Of a DNA stretch of 20,451 bases, positions 1 to 7,712 are shown piece after piece. Both the position numbers and the translations under genes were made by a program. The notes beneath the pieces were generated by a model. The model saw only the letters and a program-made list of their open reading frames with translations, made no database searches and had not been told where the DNA came from. The DNA comes from CAVHIG01 sp963636105. Its GTDB lineage: Bacteria; Bacillota; Clostridia; Peptostreptococcales; Anaerovoracaceae. Each line of letters starts with the position of its first letter. Within the stretch, counting starts at the first letter, position 1. The stretch spans positions 1 through 20,451 of the forward strand of contig CAVHIG010000035.1 of NCBI GenBank assembly GCA_963636105.1. The letters run 5' to 3'.

Positions 1-2
1 TT

Positions 3-91
3 GCCGGAGTGGCGGAATTGGCAGACGCACAGGACTTAAAATCCTGCGATCCTTATCGATCGTACCGGTTCGAGCCCGGTTTCCGGCACCA
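3..91 (+). tRNA. tRNA-Leu (anticodon UAA)
   Basis: The acceptor stem GCCGGAG (3-9) pairs with TTCCGGC (81-87). The anticodon stem CAGGA/TCCTG encloses loop CTTAAAA, with anticodon TAA at 37-39. A long variable arm is present, as expected for a class II leucine tRNA, and the T arm contains GGTTCGAGCC. The terminal CCA is encoded (89-91). It lies 28 nt upstream of tRNA-fMet and probably shares its transcript. The promoter would lie left of the window. Confidence 0.97.
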
Positions 92-119
92 GTTTAATAT
101 CGGCTATAGGCCAAAACGT

Positions 120-195
<76 letters not shown>

Positions 196-206
196 TCTTT
201 AACATC

Positions 207-247
207 GAAAGCGATAAGCATTATGCTTATCGCTTTCTTCGTTTTTA
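207..247 (+). terminator. Rho-independent terminator of the tRNA transcript
   Basis: A perfect 14-bp stem is formed by GAAAGCGATAAGCA (207-220) and its complement (224-237) around a TTA loop. It is followed by TTCGTTTTT. It lies 11 nt after the fMet tRNA CCA, so it ends the tRNA transcript. Confidence 0.9.
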
Positions 248-566
248 TCCTGTAAAACCAAAGCATATCCAAAGCGGCTTTCGGGTATCTTCAGGCGAAT
301 TGTTGCAGATGTTGATGAGGCTGAGCAATCACCCGAAAAGCTACCCAAATCCACTTGATTATCCTGACACTACGAAATATTGTAGAAAAGCAGCTAAAAT
401 CGAAAAATCTACAATAAATCCGCGTGATTATCGCTGACACGGAGAAGGAAAAAATAAAACATTTACACAAAATGCTTGACACAGCTCTTAGCGTCCCGCG
501 AGCTCTGGATAGTAACACAACGCACGGAACATACCCTGAACATATGAGACGCCTTGAAAATCCGTT
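248..566. other. Gene-free spacer between tRNAs and proB
   Basis: I see no gene here. Reading frames crossing this stretch have no ribosome site and no recognisable domain. A large imperfect inverted repeat (GCTTTCGGGT at 277-286 with ACCCGAAAAGC at 332-342, one bulge, 45-nt loop) lies in the left half. A copy of the dispersed TTGTAGA repeat follows. Confidence 0.6.
348..440. repeat. Dispersed palindromic repeat, copy A
   Basis: The core is TATTGTAGA (378-386) with its complement TCTACAATA (408-416), a 9-bp perfect inverted repeat around a 21-nt loop that reads aaagcagctaaaatcg. On each side is a tail of the form AAATCCnCnTGATTATC(G)CTGACAC (348-370 and 416-440). The same core and tail recur at 14985-15074, and the core without this tail at 1528-1590 and 1715-1758. 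All copies are intergenic. Confidence 0.8.
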
Positions 567-594
567 TTGCAAAAAAACTGAAATGTGCTATAAT
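567..594 (+). promoter_or_regulatory. proB promoter (extended -10)
   Basis: TGCTATAAT (586-594) is a perfect extended -10, and TTGCAA (567-572) is the -35 at 16-bp spacing. Transcription would start near 600, giving a leader of about 125 nt. The leader holds a small hairpin (GCCTT 597-601 / AAGGC 609-613), a second one (TTCAAA 663-668 / TTTGAA 674-679) and TACATTTAAA twice (686-695, 704-713). No T-box signature is present. Confidence 0.75.
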
Positions 595-728
595 AAGCCT
601 TGACGCCAAAGGCAAAACAAATGGCAGGCAGCACTAAGCAAAACAGCTTTAAGCCCCAAATCTTCAAAGATAGTTTGAAAACGTATACATTTAAACAAAT
701 ACATACATTTAAATAAAAGGAGACCAAA

Positions 729-1496
729 ATGCGCATAGTTATAAAATTGGGTACATCTACCCTTACACATAAGACCGGCCTACTCAACATCCGCCGCGTA
801 GAAGAGCTTTGCAAAGTCTTCAGCGACCTCAAAAATGCCGGTCACGAAATCGTCATCGTATCCTCAGGCGCCATCGGCATGGGCGTCGGCAAGCTCTCGC
901 TAAAAGAGCGCCCCTCCGACATTCCCACAAAACAAGCCTCTGCCGCCGTCGGCCAGTGCGAGCTCATGTACACCTACGACAAACTCTTTGCCGAATACAA
1001 CCACGTCGTAGCCCAGCTCCTCATCACCGGCGAGGACATCGAGGATCCGAAGCGCGCCGAAAATTTCCACAACACGATGTTCCGCCTGTTGGAGCTCGGT
1101 ACCATCCCGATCATAAATGAAAACGACACCATAGGCACCGCCGAAATCGTTATCGGCGACAACGACACGCTCGGCGCCATCGTGGCAAAGACAATAGAAG
1201 CAGACCTTCTCATACTGCTTTCGGACATAGACGGCCTTTTCTCAGCCGATCCACGCGTCGACAAAACGGCTCGCCTCCTCCCTGTGGTTGACGAAATTAC
1301 TCCAAAAATGGAAGCCGCGGCTCAGGGTGCGGGAACGTCGCTAGGTACCGGCGGTATGCAGACCAAGCTCTCGGCCGCAAAGATTGCAACAGAGGCAGGG
1401 GTGGAGATGGTCATAGCAAACGGCGCATATCCGAAAAACCTCTACAAAATTGTGGATGGAGAAATGGTCGGAACCCGCTTCACTGCTAAGAAATAA
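729..1496 (+). CDS. proB: Glutamate 5-kinase, short form without PUA domain
   Basis: ProB phosphorylates L-glutamate with ATP to gamma-glutamyl phosphate, the first step of proline synthesis in the cytoplasm. The 255-residue protein is a complete amino-acid-kinase domain. It has the N-terminal KLGTSTLT strand (6-13), SSGAIGMGVGKL (45-56), NENDTIG (130-136), GDNDTLGAIVAKT (143-155) and the GTGGMQTKLSAAKIA segment (206-220). E. coli ProB has 367 residues because of a C-terminal PUA domain, which is absent here. The reading frame ends cleanly after the kinase fold, as in several Firmicutes. The start is fixed by AAGGAG at 717-722, 6 nt from the ATG. proA follows after a 325-nt repeat-filled spacer, so co-transcription is likely but not certain. 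Feedback inhibition by proline cannot be read from the sequence. Confidence 0.95.
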   Translation: MRIVIKLGTSTLTHKTGLLNIRRVEELCKVFSDLKNAGHEIVIVSSGAIGMGVGKLSLKERPSDIPTKQASAAVGQCELMYTYDKLFAEYNHVVAQLLITGEDIEDPKRAENFHNTMFRLLELGTIPIINENDTIGTAEIVIGDNDTLGAIVAKTIEADLLILLSDIDGLFSADPRVDKTARLLPVVDEITPKMEAAAQGAGTSLGTGGMQTKLSAAKIATEAGVEMVIANGAYPKNLYKIVDGEMVGTRFTAKK

Positions 1497-1527
1497 ATAA
1501 TTTGAAAAACTATGATTTTCAAAAAAA

Positions 1528-1590
1528 ATATTGTAGAAAAGCAACCAAAATTGCGAAATCTACAACAAATTCAAAAATGCAAAATCTATA
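1528..1590. repeat. Dispersed palindromic repeat, copy B
   Basis: TTGTAGA (1531-1537) pairs with TCTACAA (1559-1565). The loop sequence closely matches copy C, with only scattered substitutions. It continues into a degenerate second segment (1566-1590) that parallels the extension in copy C. The GATTATCGCTGACAC tail is missing. Confidence 0.75.
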
Positions 1591-1714
1591 TATTGGCGTT
1601 TTAGTATAATTGTGGTTGAAGTTACATATAATGTATTGTATATAATTACAATTATGTAATGTTATAGGTCGTAATTTCCAGCTTGTGAGGTATATAGACG
1701 CATCTACTTTAAAA

Positions 1715-1758
1715 TTTATTGTAGATTTTAGCCGAAAAAGCGAAAATCTACAATAAAT
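1715..1758. repeat. Dispersed palindromic repeat, copy D (15-bp perfect hairpin)
   Basis: TTTATTGTAGATTTT (1715-1729) is perfectly complementary to AAAATCTACAATAAA (1744-1758) around a 14-nt loop. It keeps the TTGTAGA/TCTACAA core of the family but has longer arms and a different loop. No T-tract follows, so it is not a typical terminator. It sits 64 nt before proA. Confidence 0.8.
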
Positions 1759-1793
1759 CCTCAAATAAGAGAAAAATCCTCAAATAAGAGAAA
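1756..1793 (+). repeat. 19-nt tandem duplication upstream of proA
   Basis: AATCCTCAAATAAGAGAAA occurs twice back to back (1756-1774, 1775-1793). The second copy runs into AAGGATCAAAAAGGAAAGGA, the ribosome-site region of proA. The first copy overlaps the end of the copy D hairpin. Confidence 0.85.
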
Positions 1794-1821
1794 AGGATCA
1801 AAAAGGAAAGGATAAGAGAAA

Positions 1822-3063
1822 ATGACTACAAACGAAATTTTAAAGCAGGCAAAGGAGGCCACACGCGCGGCTGCCCTTCTGACTGAAGATAAGAAAAACG
1901 AAGCGCTTTGCGCCATGGCAGACGCCATCATCGAAAACACAGACGACATACTCGAAAACAACAAAGCAGACCTTGAAGCCGCAAAAGGACATATAAACGA
2001 CGTAATGCTCGATCGCCTTGCCCTCTCCCCTGAGCGCATACAAGGCATGGCCGCGGGAATCCGCGAAGTTTCCGCACTCCCTGACCCTGTAGGACGCACC
2101 CTCGCTCACGTCGAAAGAGGAAACGGCCTCGTAATCGAAAAGGTCTCGTTCCCTATGGGCGTAGTCGCCATCATTTACGAAAGCCGCCCAAATGTCACCT
2201 CAGACGCCGCGGCTCTGGCACTGAAATCCGGCAATGTCTGCGTGCTTCGCTCCGGCAAGGAGGCCTACAGATCCGCCGCCGCCATCGTAGCCGCCATGCG
2301 CAAAGGCCTTGAAAAATGCGGGCTCACGCCTACTCTCATAAATATAATCGAAGACACCACAAGAGCAAGCGCCGCCGAGCTCATGACTGCCACCGACTAC
2401 ATCGACCTGCTCATCCCTCGCGGAGGCGCCGGCCTCATAAAAAGCTGCGTCGAAAACGCCACAGTGCCTTGCATTCAGACGGGCACAGGCATCTGCCATA
2501 TCTTCGTGGACAAATCGGCCAACCAGGAAATGGCCCTCGCCATCATTGAAAACGCAAAGACGAGCCGGCCTTCCGTGTGCAACGCCGCCGAAGTTCTCCT
2601 CGTGCACCAGGACATTGCCGCGGAATTTCTGCCAAAGCTCAAGGACAGACTTTGCGGCGCCTCTGCAAAGCACCCTGTAGAGCTGCGCTGTGACGAAAAA
2701 GCGGCCGCGATTCTCGGACTTCCGACCCGCGCCGAATTCGACACGGAATTTCTCGACTACATAATGGCTGTGGGCGTCGTAACCGATGCGGAAACGGCGG
2801 TAGCTCACATCGCCGCTCATTCCACGCATCACAGCGAGGCCATCATCACGGAGAGCAGCGAAAACGCGGAGATGTTTACGCGTATGGTGGACAGCGCCGC
2901 GGTTTATGTGAATGCTTCCACACGCTTCACGGACGGCGGTGAATTCGGACTCGGCTGCGAAATGGGCATATCCACGCAAAAGCTCCACGCCAGAGGCCCG
3001 ATGGGACTTTGCGAGCTCACCACATACAAGTACATTATCCGTGGTAACGGACAGGTGAGGTAA
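1822..3063 (+). CDS. proA: Gamma-glutamyl phosphate reductase
   Basis: ProA reduces gamma-glutamyl phosphate with NADPH to glutamate 5-semialdehyde, the second step of proline synthesis. The product cyclises to pyrroline-5-carboxylate. The 413 residues match the usual family length. Visible motifs are IYESRPNVTSDAAALALKSG (118-137), LIPRGGAGLI (197-206), QTGTGICHIFVDKSA (219-233), the catalytic-cysteine segment SVCNAAEVL (C253), and the C-terminal RFTDGGEFGLGCEMGIST. These place it in the ALDH-like superfamily. AAAGGA at 1807-1812 lies 9 nt before the ATG. It follows proB in the same orientation and ends 27 nt before a bidirectional terminator shared with the convergent pncB gene. No gene for the third pathway enzyme (proC) is in the window. 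Confidence 0.97.
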   Translation: MTTNEILKQAKEATRAAALLTEDKKNEALCAMADAIIENTDDILENNKADLEAAKGHINDVMLDRLALSPERIQGMAAGIREVSALPDPVGRTLAHVERGNGLVIEKVSFPMGVVAIIYESRPNVTSDAAALALKSGNVCVLRSGKEAYRSAAAIVAAMRKGLEKCGLTPTLINIIEDTTRASAAELMTATDYIDLLIPRGGAGLIKSCVENATVPCIQTGTGICHIFVDKSANQEMALAIIENAKTSRPSVCNAAEVLLVHQDIAAEFLPKLKDRLCGASAKHPVELRCDEKAAAILGLPTRAEFDTEFLDYIMAVGVVTDAETAVAHIAAHSTHHSEAIITESSENAEMFTRMVDSAAVYVNASTRFTDGGEFGLGCEMGISTQKLHARGPMGLCELTTYKYIIRGNGQVR

Positions 3064-3090
3064 GAACAGCATTCTGAAAAAAACGCATAC

Positions 3091-3141
3091 AAAAAAGTAG
3101 GCTGAAAACCCGTCTTTTTACAAGACCCAGCCTACTTTTTT
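3091..3141. terminator. Bidirectional terminator between proA and pncB
   Basis: AAAAAAGTAGGCTG (3091-3104) is complementary to CAGCCTACTTTTTT (3128-3141). An inner stem GTCTT/AAGAC (3112-3116, 3122-3126) is also present. A-runs on the left and T-runs on the right make it work on both strands. It ends proA on plus and the pncB/uvr transcript on minus. Confidence 0.92.
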
Positions 3142-3180
3142 TAAATTTTTTAATACCCAGCGAGGTGTGGGCCGAGCCCT

Positions 3181-4614
3181 TTATTTCACTCCGCCGCGCT
3201 CCAGCAAGTCGTGCTTAAGCTGCCAGAGTTCCTTTGAAAGGTCCACATAATATGTCTGCGGATTTTCAAATCTCAAGGTCTCCTCCCAAAGAGTAGCTAT
3301 CTGATCCTTGCAATATTTCTTGATCTCCTCGATATCAGGCGACTCGTATACACAGCGCCCCTTATCGAAAATCTGCACACGCAGGTTCTTTGCGTAGAAA
3401 TTGCTTACAGTCTTGCGCTTCCATACAGCGCTCGGATCGAAAATCTCATAATCCTCGCCGTCCGGAATCTTCTCGCCGTCAAGCGTGATTACATCCGCTA
3501 CAGCTCTGTTTGTCTTCTTGTCGAAGAGTCTGTAAAGCGTCTTTGAACCAGGATTTGTAATCTTTTCCACATTTTCACTGATCTTGATCTTCGGTATGAG
3601 CTTGCCATCCTTCTCAAGGGCCGAAAGCTTGTACACACCACCAAATACCGGCTCGGACTTCGCGGTGATGAGTCTCTCGCCCACTCCGAAGGAATCTATG
3701 CAAGCACCCTCCAGAATTACATCCCTGATGATATACTCGTCCAGCGAATTCGAAACAACTATGGTGCATTCCTCAAGGCCCGCGTCATCGAGCATCTTTC
3801 TGGCTTTTTTCGTCAAATAAGCCACATCGCCGCTGTCGATTCTAATGCCCATCTTTTTAGGCTTCATCTCCTTGAATACCTTTATGGCCGCCGGCACGCC
3901 GGACTTAAGCACATTGTAGGTATCCACCAAAAGTACGCAATTGTCAGGATATACCTCTGCATATTTTTTGAATGCTTCGTATTCGTTTTCATACATCTGC
4001 ACCCAGCTGTGAGCCATAGTACCGAGGGCTACAATTCCGTAATCACGCTCGGCAATAGCGCAGGCAGTGCCGGAGCATCCGCCGATATACGCGGCTCTTG
4101 CGCCATATACAGCAGCTGATGTACCGTGAGCTCTCCTCGTACCGAATTCCATTATCGGTCTGCCCTTTGCGGCTCTCACTATTCTGTTTGCCTTTGTGGC
4201 GATGAGACTTTGGTGATTTATCTGCAGCAAAATCATCGTCTCGACAAACTGCGCCTGAATGACCGGTCCTCTTACCGTCAAAATAGGCTCTCCCGGGAAA
4301 ATCGGTGTGCCCTCCGGAATAGCCCACACATCACAGGCAAACTTGAAATTTCTAAGATATTCCAAAAATTCCTCATCAAAAATGCCTTTTCCGCGGAGGA
4401 AATCTATATCCTCATCGGTAAAGCGGAGTCCCTTCAGGTACTCGATGACCTGCTCAAGTCCAGCCATGATAGCAAAACCACCCTTATCGGGTATCTTGCG
4501 GAAAAACATATCGAAATATGCTATATCGTCGGCCATGTCGGACTTAAAATAGCCATTTGCCATAGTCAGCTCATAAAAGTCCGTGAGCATAGTCAAATTT
4601 AATTTTTCTTCCAT
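3181..4614 (-). CDS. pncB: Nicotinate phosphoribosyltransferase
   Basis: This enzyme joins nicotinate to PRPP, usually with ATP hydrolysis, to give nicotinate mononucleotide in the Preiss-Handler NAD salvage route. Diagnostic stretches are LTMLTDFYELTMANGYF at the N-terminus, FGTRRAHG, GTMAHSWVQMYENEYEAF (with the family histidine), LLVDTYNVLKSG, IRIDSGDVAYL and SFGVGERLITAK. From the ATG at 4614 the protein has 477 residues, typical for Firmicutes. That start is supported by GGAG 9 nt upstream (4624-4627). The frame stays open to 4731, but the extra 39 residues do not resemble the family, and two other Met codons lack a good ribosome site. It lies 167 nt downstream of uvrA in the same direction, so it may be read through from uvrBA or have its own weak promoter, which I could not identify. 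Confidence 0.95.
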   Translation of the reverse strand: MEEKLNLTMLTDFYELTMANGYFKSDMADDIAYFDMFFRKIPDKGGFAIMAGLEQVIEYLKGLRFTDEDIDFLRGKGIFDEEFLEYLRNFKFACDVWAIPEGTPIFPGEPILTVRGPVIQAQFVETMILLQINHQSLIATKANRIVRAAKGRPIMEFGTRRAHGTSAAVYGARAAYIGGCSGTACAIAERDYGIVALGTMAHSWVQMYENEYEAFKKYAEVYPDNCVLLVDTYNVLKSGVPAAIKVFKEMKPKKMGIRIDSGDVAYLTKKARKMLDDAGLEECTIVVSNSLDEYIIRDVILEGACIDSFGVGERLITAKSEPVFGGVYKLSALEKDGKLIPKIKISENVEKITNPGSKTLYRLFDKKTNRAVADVITLDGEKIPDGEDYEIFDPSAVWKRKTVSNFYAKNLRVQIFDKGRCVYESPDIEEIKKYCKDQIATLWEETLRFENPQTYYVDLSKELWQLKHDLLERGGVK

Positions 4615-4715
4615 TATCCTTTTCTCCATTATACCTACTGCGCGATCGCACCAAAAGACATAGCCCAAGGAAGCTACCCCAAAGGACATATTCCGGTACG
4701 ACATTGCAAAATATT

Positions 4716-4749
4716 GCGGAACCTCGCACACACAATCCTGAAGTTCCGC
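4716..4749. other. Inverted repeat between uvrA and pncB
   Basis: GCGGAAC (4716-4722) and GTTCCGC (4743-4749) form a 7-bp perfect stem with a 20-nt loop. It lies 33 nt after the uvrA stop in the direction of transcription. No T-tract follows on the minus strand, so it is a poor terminator. It could be an mRNA processing or stability hairpin, or chance. Confidence 0.4.
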
Positions 4750-4781
4750 TTACCCCTTATTTTATTACTTTTACCAAGGAT

Positions 4782-7637
4782 TTACAACATCTTTTTTAAG
4801 AATTTACCTGTGTAAGAACCCTCGCAGCAGGCGACCTCCTCCGGCGTGCCGCAAACTACGACGTTTCCGCCGCGATATCCACCGTCCGGACCGAGATCTA
4901 TAATGTAGTCGGCCATCTTGATGACCTCCAAATTGTGTTCTATTACAACGACCGTATTGCCGGCATCCACAAGCCGATTGAGAACCTGTATGAGCTTGTC
5001 CACATCCGCAAAATGCAGGCCGGTAGTCGGCTCGTCCAAAATGTAGAGCGTCTTTCCCGTGCTGCGCCTTGAAAGCTCCGTAGCCAGCTTTATCCTCTGC
5101 GCCTCGCCACCGGAAAGCTGTGTGGAAGGCTGCCCGAGCTTGATATAGCCGAGGCCGACTTCTTCCAATGTCGTAAGCTGCCGCGAAATGCTCGGAAGAT
5201 TTTTGAAAAACTCAAGCGCGTCCGTGACCGTCATGTCGAGTACGTCGAAAATGCTCTTGCCCTTGTACTTCACCTCGAGGGTCTCGCGGTTGTAACGGCG
5301 CCCCTTGCACACATCGCAAGGCACGTACACGTCCGGGAGGAAGTGCATCTCGATCTTTATAATGCCATCGCCCGAGCAGGCCTCGCAGCGTCCGCCCTTC
5401 ACGTTGAAGCTGAAGCGTCCCTTGCCATAGCCTCTCACCTTCGACTCGGGCAGCGTCGAAAAGAGGTCTCTTATCGGCGTAAACAGCCCGGTGTATGTGG
5501 CAGGATTCGATCTCGGTGTACGGCCGATAGGCTGCTGATTTATATCTATGACCTTGTCGATATTTTCTATTCCAAGTATTTTTTTATGCTTGCCCGGCTT
5601 CTCCTGCGCGCGGTTTACGGCACACGCAAGTCCCTTGTACAAAATCTCATTTACAAGACTGCTCTTTCCCGAGCCGGACACTCCCGTCACGCATACAAAT
5701 TTTCCCAGCGGTATGTCCACATCTATGCCCTTAAGGTTATTCTCAGCCGCGCCCTTGATTGTAATGAATTTGCCATTTCCAGGTCTGCGCGCCGCCGGCA
5801 CCTCGATTTTGCGCGCGCCGCTCAGATACTGACCCGTGATAGACTCAGGGCAGGCCTTGATCTCCTCGACCGTCCCCTGCGCTACGACGTTTCCGCCGCC
5901 CGCGCCCGCGCCCGGACCTATATCTATAATCTGATCCGCCGCATACATCGTATCCTCGTCGTGCTCCACCACAATCAAAGTATTTCCAATGTCTGTGAGC
6001 TTTCTGAGCGTAGAAAGGAGCATCGCATTGTCCTTTTGATGCAAGCCTATGCTCGGCTCATCAAGTATATAGACCACGCCCACAAGGCTCGAACCGATCT
6101 GTGTAGCCAGCCTGATTCTCTGCGACTCCCCGCCGGAAAGCGTCCCCGCCGAGCGCGAAAGCGTAAGATAATCAAGCCCCACATCTATCAAAAATTGCAG
6201 ACGCGAGCGAATCTCCTTTATTATCTGCTTTGTAATCATCCTGTCGCGCTCCGAAAGCTCCATCCCGTCTATGAATTCCTTTGCCTCATGTATGGACATG
6301 TCCGAAAGCTCCGCGATGCTCTTCCCTCCTACGGTAACGGCGAGGATTTCGGGGCGCAGTCTCTTTCCCTTGCAAGCCGTGCAAGGCGTCGTCGTCATGT
6401 ATTTTTCCAGACGTTCCTTCATAAATTCGGAATTTGTCTCGCGGTAACGGCGCTCGAGGTTGTTGATAATGCCCTCGAAGGTATGATTTATGTGGGTTTT
6501 TGAGCCTGTGCTCCTGCTTACATAATTGTACTCAAGCTTCCTCGTGCCCGTGCCGTAGAGCAGCTCCTTGACAAAGGCCTTCGGCAAGTCCTTATAAGGC
6601 ACATCAATGCTCGTATTATGATAAGCCGCCAGCGCTTCTATGGATTGTCTGTAAAAACTGGCAGTAATATCCATCGAGGCATATACAGTAGACAGACAGC
6701 CTCCCGCAATAGAAAGCTCCTGATTCGGTATCAGAAGATCCACATCGAGGCTCTGCTTGAAGCCCAGACCCTTGCACTCCGGGCAGGCACCGTAAGGATT
6801 ATTGAAGGAAAACATCCGTGGCTCAAGCTCCTCCACGCTTATCCCGTGCTCAGGGCAGGCGAGGCTGGTCGAGAAACGGCGCAGTTCCTCCTTCGAATCC
6901 CCATCCGGCATCTTTTGCGTGAGTAAAGCGACTACAAGACCGTCACCATGCGCTATCGCAAGCTCCGCGGCCTCGGCAATGCGGCCCTCCGCACCCGGCT
7001 TTATGATGATTCTGTCTACTACGATTTCTATGGTATGCTTGAAGGTCTTTTCAAGCTTTATCTCTTCCTCATTGAGGTCGCGGATCTCGTCATCGATTCT
7101 GGCTCTTGTAAAGCCTTCTTTTCTTATGCGCTCTATCACCTTCTCGTGCGTACCCTTGCGCTGCCTTATAACAGGCGCAAGCATCACAAGCCGCGTGCCC
7201 TCCGGATATTCCATCAAAAGATCCACAATCTGGTCCACACTCTGACTCGAAATCTCACGTCCGCATACAGGACAATGCGGAATGCCTACGCGCGCATACA
7301 TCAGACGCAGATAATCATGTATCTCCGTCACCGTACCGACAGTGGAGCGCGGATTCTTATTTGTAGTCTTCTGATCTATGGAAATGGCCGGCGACATGCC
7401 CTCTATATATTCCACATCCGGCTTTTCCATCTGCCCGAGAAACTGCCTCGCGTAGGAGGAAAGGCTCTCCATGTAGCGCCTCTGTCCCTCCGCATAGATG
7501 GTATCAAAGGCCAGCGATGACTTGCCTGAGCCCGAAAGCCCGGTCAGCACCACCATCTTGTCCCTCGGAATCGTCACGTCTATGTTTTTCAAATTGTGCT
7601 CATTCGCACCTTTTATTACAATATTATCTTTAGACAT
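4782..7637 (-). CDS. uvrA: Excinuclease ABC subunit A (UvrA)
   Basis: UvrA is the dimeric damage-sensing ATPase of nucleotide excision repair. It loads UvrB at lesions. The 951-residue length is standard. There are two ABC modules. The first Walker A is GLSGSGKSSLAF (about 33-44), followed by the UvrA-specific YMESLSSYARQFLGQ and an ABC signature LSGGESQRIRLA. The second Walker A is GVSGSGKSSLV, with signature LSGGEAQRIKLATEL and LYILDEPTTGLH. Zinc-binding CxxC pairs are visible (CPECKG with CTACKG, and CEACSGDG with CDVCKG); CPVCGRE near residue 120 is a further CxxC pair. The gene starts 75 nt after uvrB in the same orientation, the classic uvrBA order. An AAAGGA ribosome site exists but is unusually far (about 14 nt) from the ATG, and no alternative in-frame start is nearer. 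The spacer carries AGCTGTG twice in tandem (7676-7689) and AGCTGT again (7695-7700). Confidence 0.98.
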   Translation of the reverse strand: MSKDNIVIKGANEHNLKNIDVTIPRDKMVVLTGLSGSGKSSLAFDTIYAEGQRRYMESLSSYARQFLGQMEKPDVEYIEGMSPAISIDQKTTNKNPRSTVGTVTEIHDYLRLMYARVGIPHCPVCGREISSQSVDQIVDLLMEYPEGTRLVMLAPVIRQRKGTHEKVIERIRKEGFTRARIDDEIRDLNEEEIKLEKTFKHTIEIVVDRIIIKPGAEGRIAEAAELAIAHGDGLVVALLTQKMPDGDSKEELRRFSTSLACPEHGISVEELEPRMFSFNNPYGACPECKGLGFKQSLDVDLLIPNQELSIAGGCLSTVYASMDITASFYRQSIEALAAYHNTSIDVPYKDLPKAFVKELLYGTGTRKLEYNYVSRSTGSKTHINHTFEGIINNLERRYRETNSEFMKERLEKYMTTTPCTACKGKRLRPEILAVTVGGKSIAELSDMSIHEAKEFIDGMELSERDRMITKQIIKEIRSRLQFLIDVGLDYLTLSRSAGTLSGGESQRIRLATQIGSSLVGVVYILDEPSIGLHQKDNAMLLSTLRKLTDIGNTLIVVEHDEDTMYAADQIIDIGPGAGAGGGNVVAQGTVEEIKACPESITGQYLSGARKIEVPAARRPGNGKFITIKGAAENNLKGIDVDIPLGKFVCVTGVSGSGKSSLVNEILYKGLACAVNRAQEKPGKHKKILGIENIDKVIDINQQPIGRTPRSNPATYTGLFTPIRDLFSTLPESKVRGYGKGRFSFNVKGGRCEACSGDGIIKIEMHFLPDVYVPCDVCKGRRYNRETLEVKYKGKSIFDVLDMTVTDALEFFKNLPSISRQLTTLEEVGLGYIKLGQPSTQLSGGEAQRIKLATELSRRSTGKTLYILDEPTTGLHFADVDKLIQVLNRLVDAGNTVVVIEHNLEVIKMADYIIDLGPDGGYRGGNVVVCGTPEEVACCEGSYTGKFLKKML

Positions 7638-7712
7638 TTGCTTTTATTGTTCCTTTTTTGTACTATTTTAAGATTAGCTGTGAGCTGTGAAGTCAGCTGT
7701 CCCATGCGAGGC

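Larger units (their letters stand above)
1497..1821. other. AT-rich spacer between proB and proA
   Basis: This 325-nt spacer contains no gene. It holds two copies of the dispersed repeat, a 19-nt tandem duplication just before the proA ribosome site, and a very AT-rich centre with several TATAAT-like words (1605-1610, 1627-1632, 1641-1646). None of these has a convincing -35 at 16-18 bp. ATTACA/TGTAAT (1645-1650, 1655-1660) forms a small palindrome. proA may have its own promoter here, but I cannot place it. Confidence 0.6.

Noticed and set aside
476..512. TTGACA at 476-481 as the proB -35
   Set aside because: No acceptable -10 lies 16-18 bp downstream. The extended -10 at 586-594 is far better.
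595..728. Proline T-box or other known riboswitch in the proB leader
   Set aside because: No T-box bulge sequence (AGGGTGGNACCGCG-like) and no terminator hairpin are present between promoter and ATG.
1519..1764. Minus-strand frames in the spacers at 291-572, 1519-1764 and 14967-15248 that share RIYCRF and DFAILVAFLQYF peptides
   Set aside because: The shared peptides are translations of the dispersed palindromic repeat, not a protein family. No ribosome sites are present and lengths vary.
5343..6503. 386-codon plus-strand frame opposite uvrA, and the 290-codon minus frame at 2200-3072 opposite proA
   Set aside because: Both lie fully inside strongly conserved genes on the other strand and show no family motif or ribosome site.
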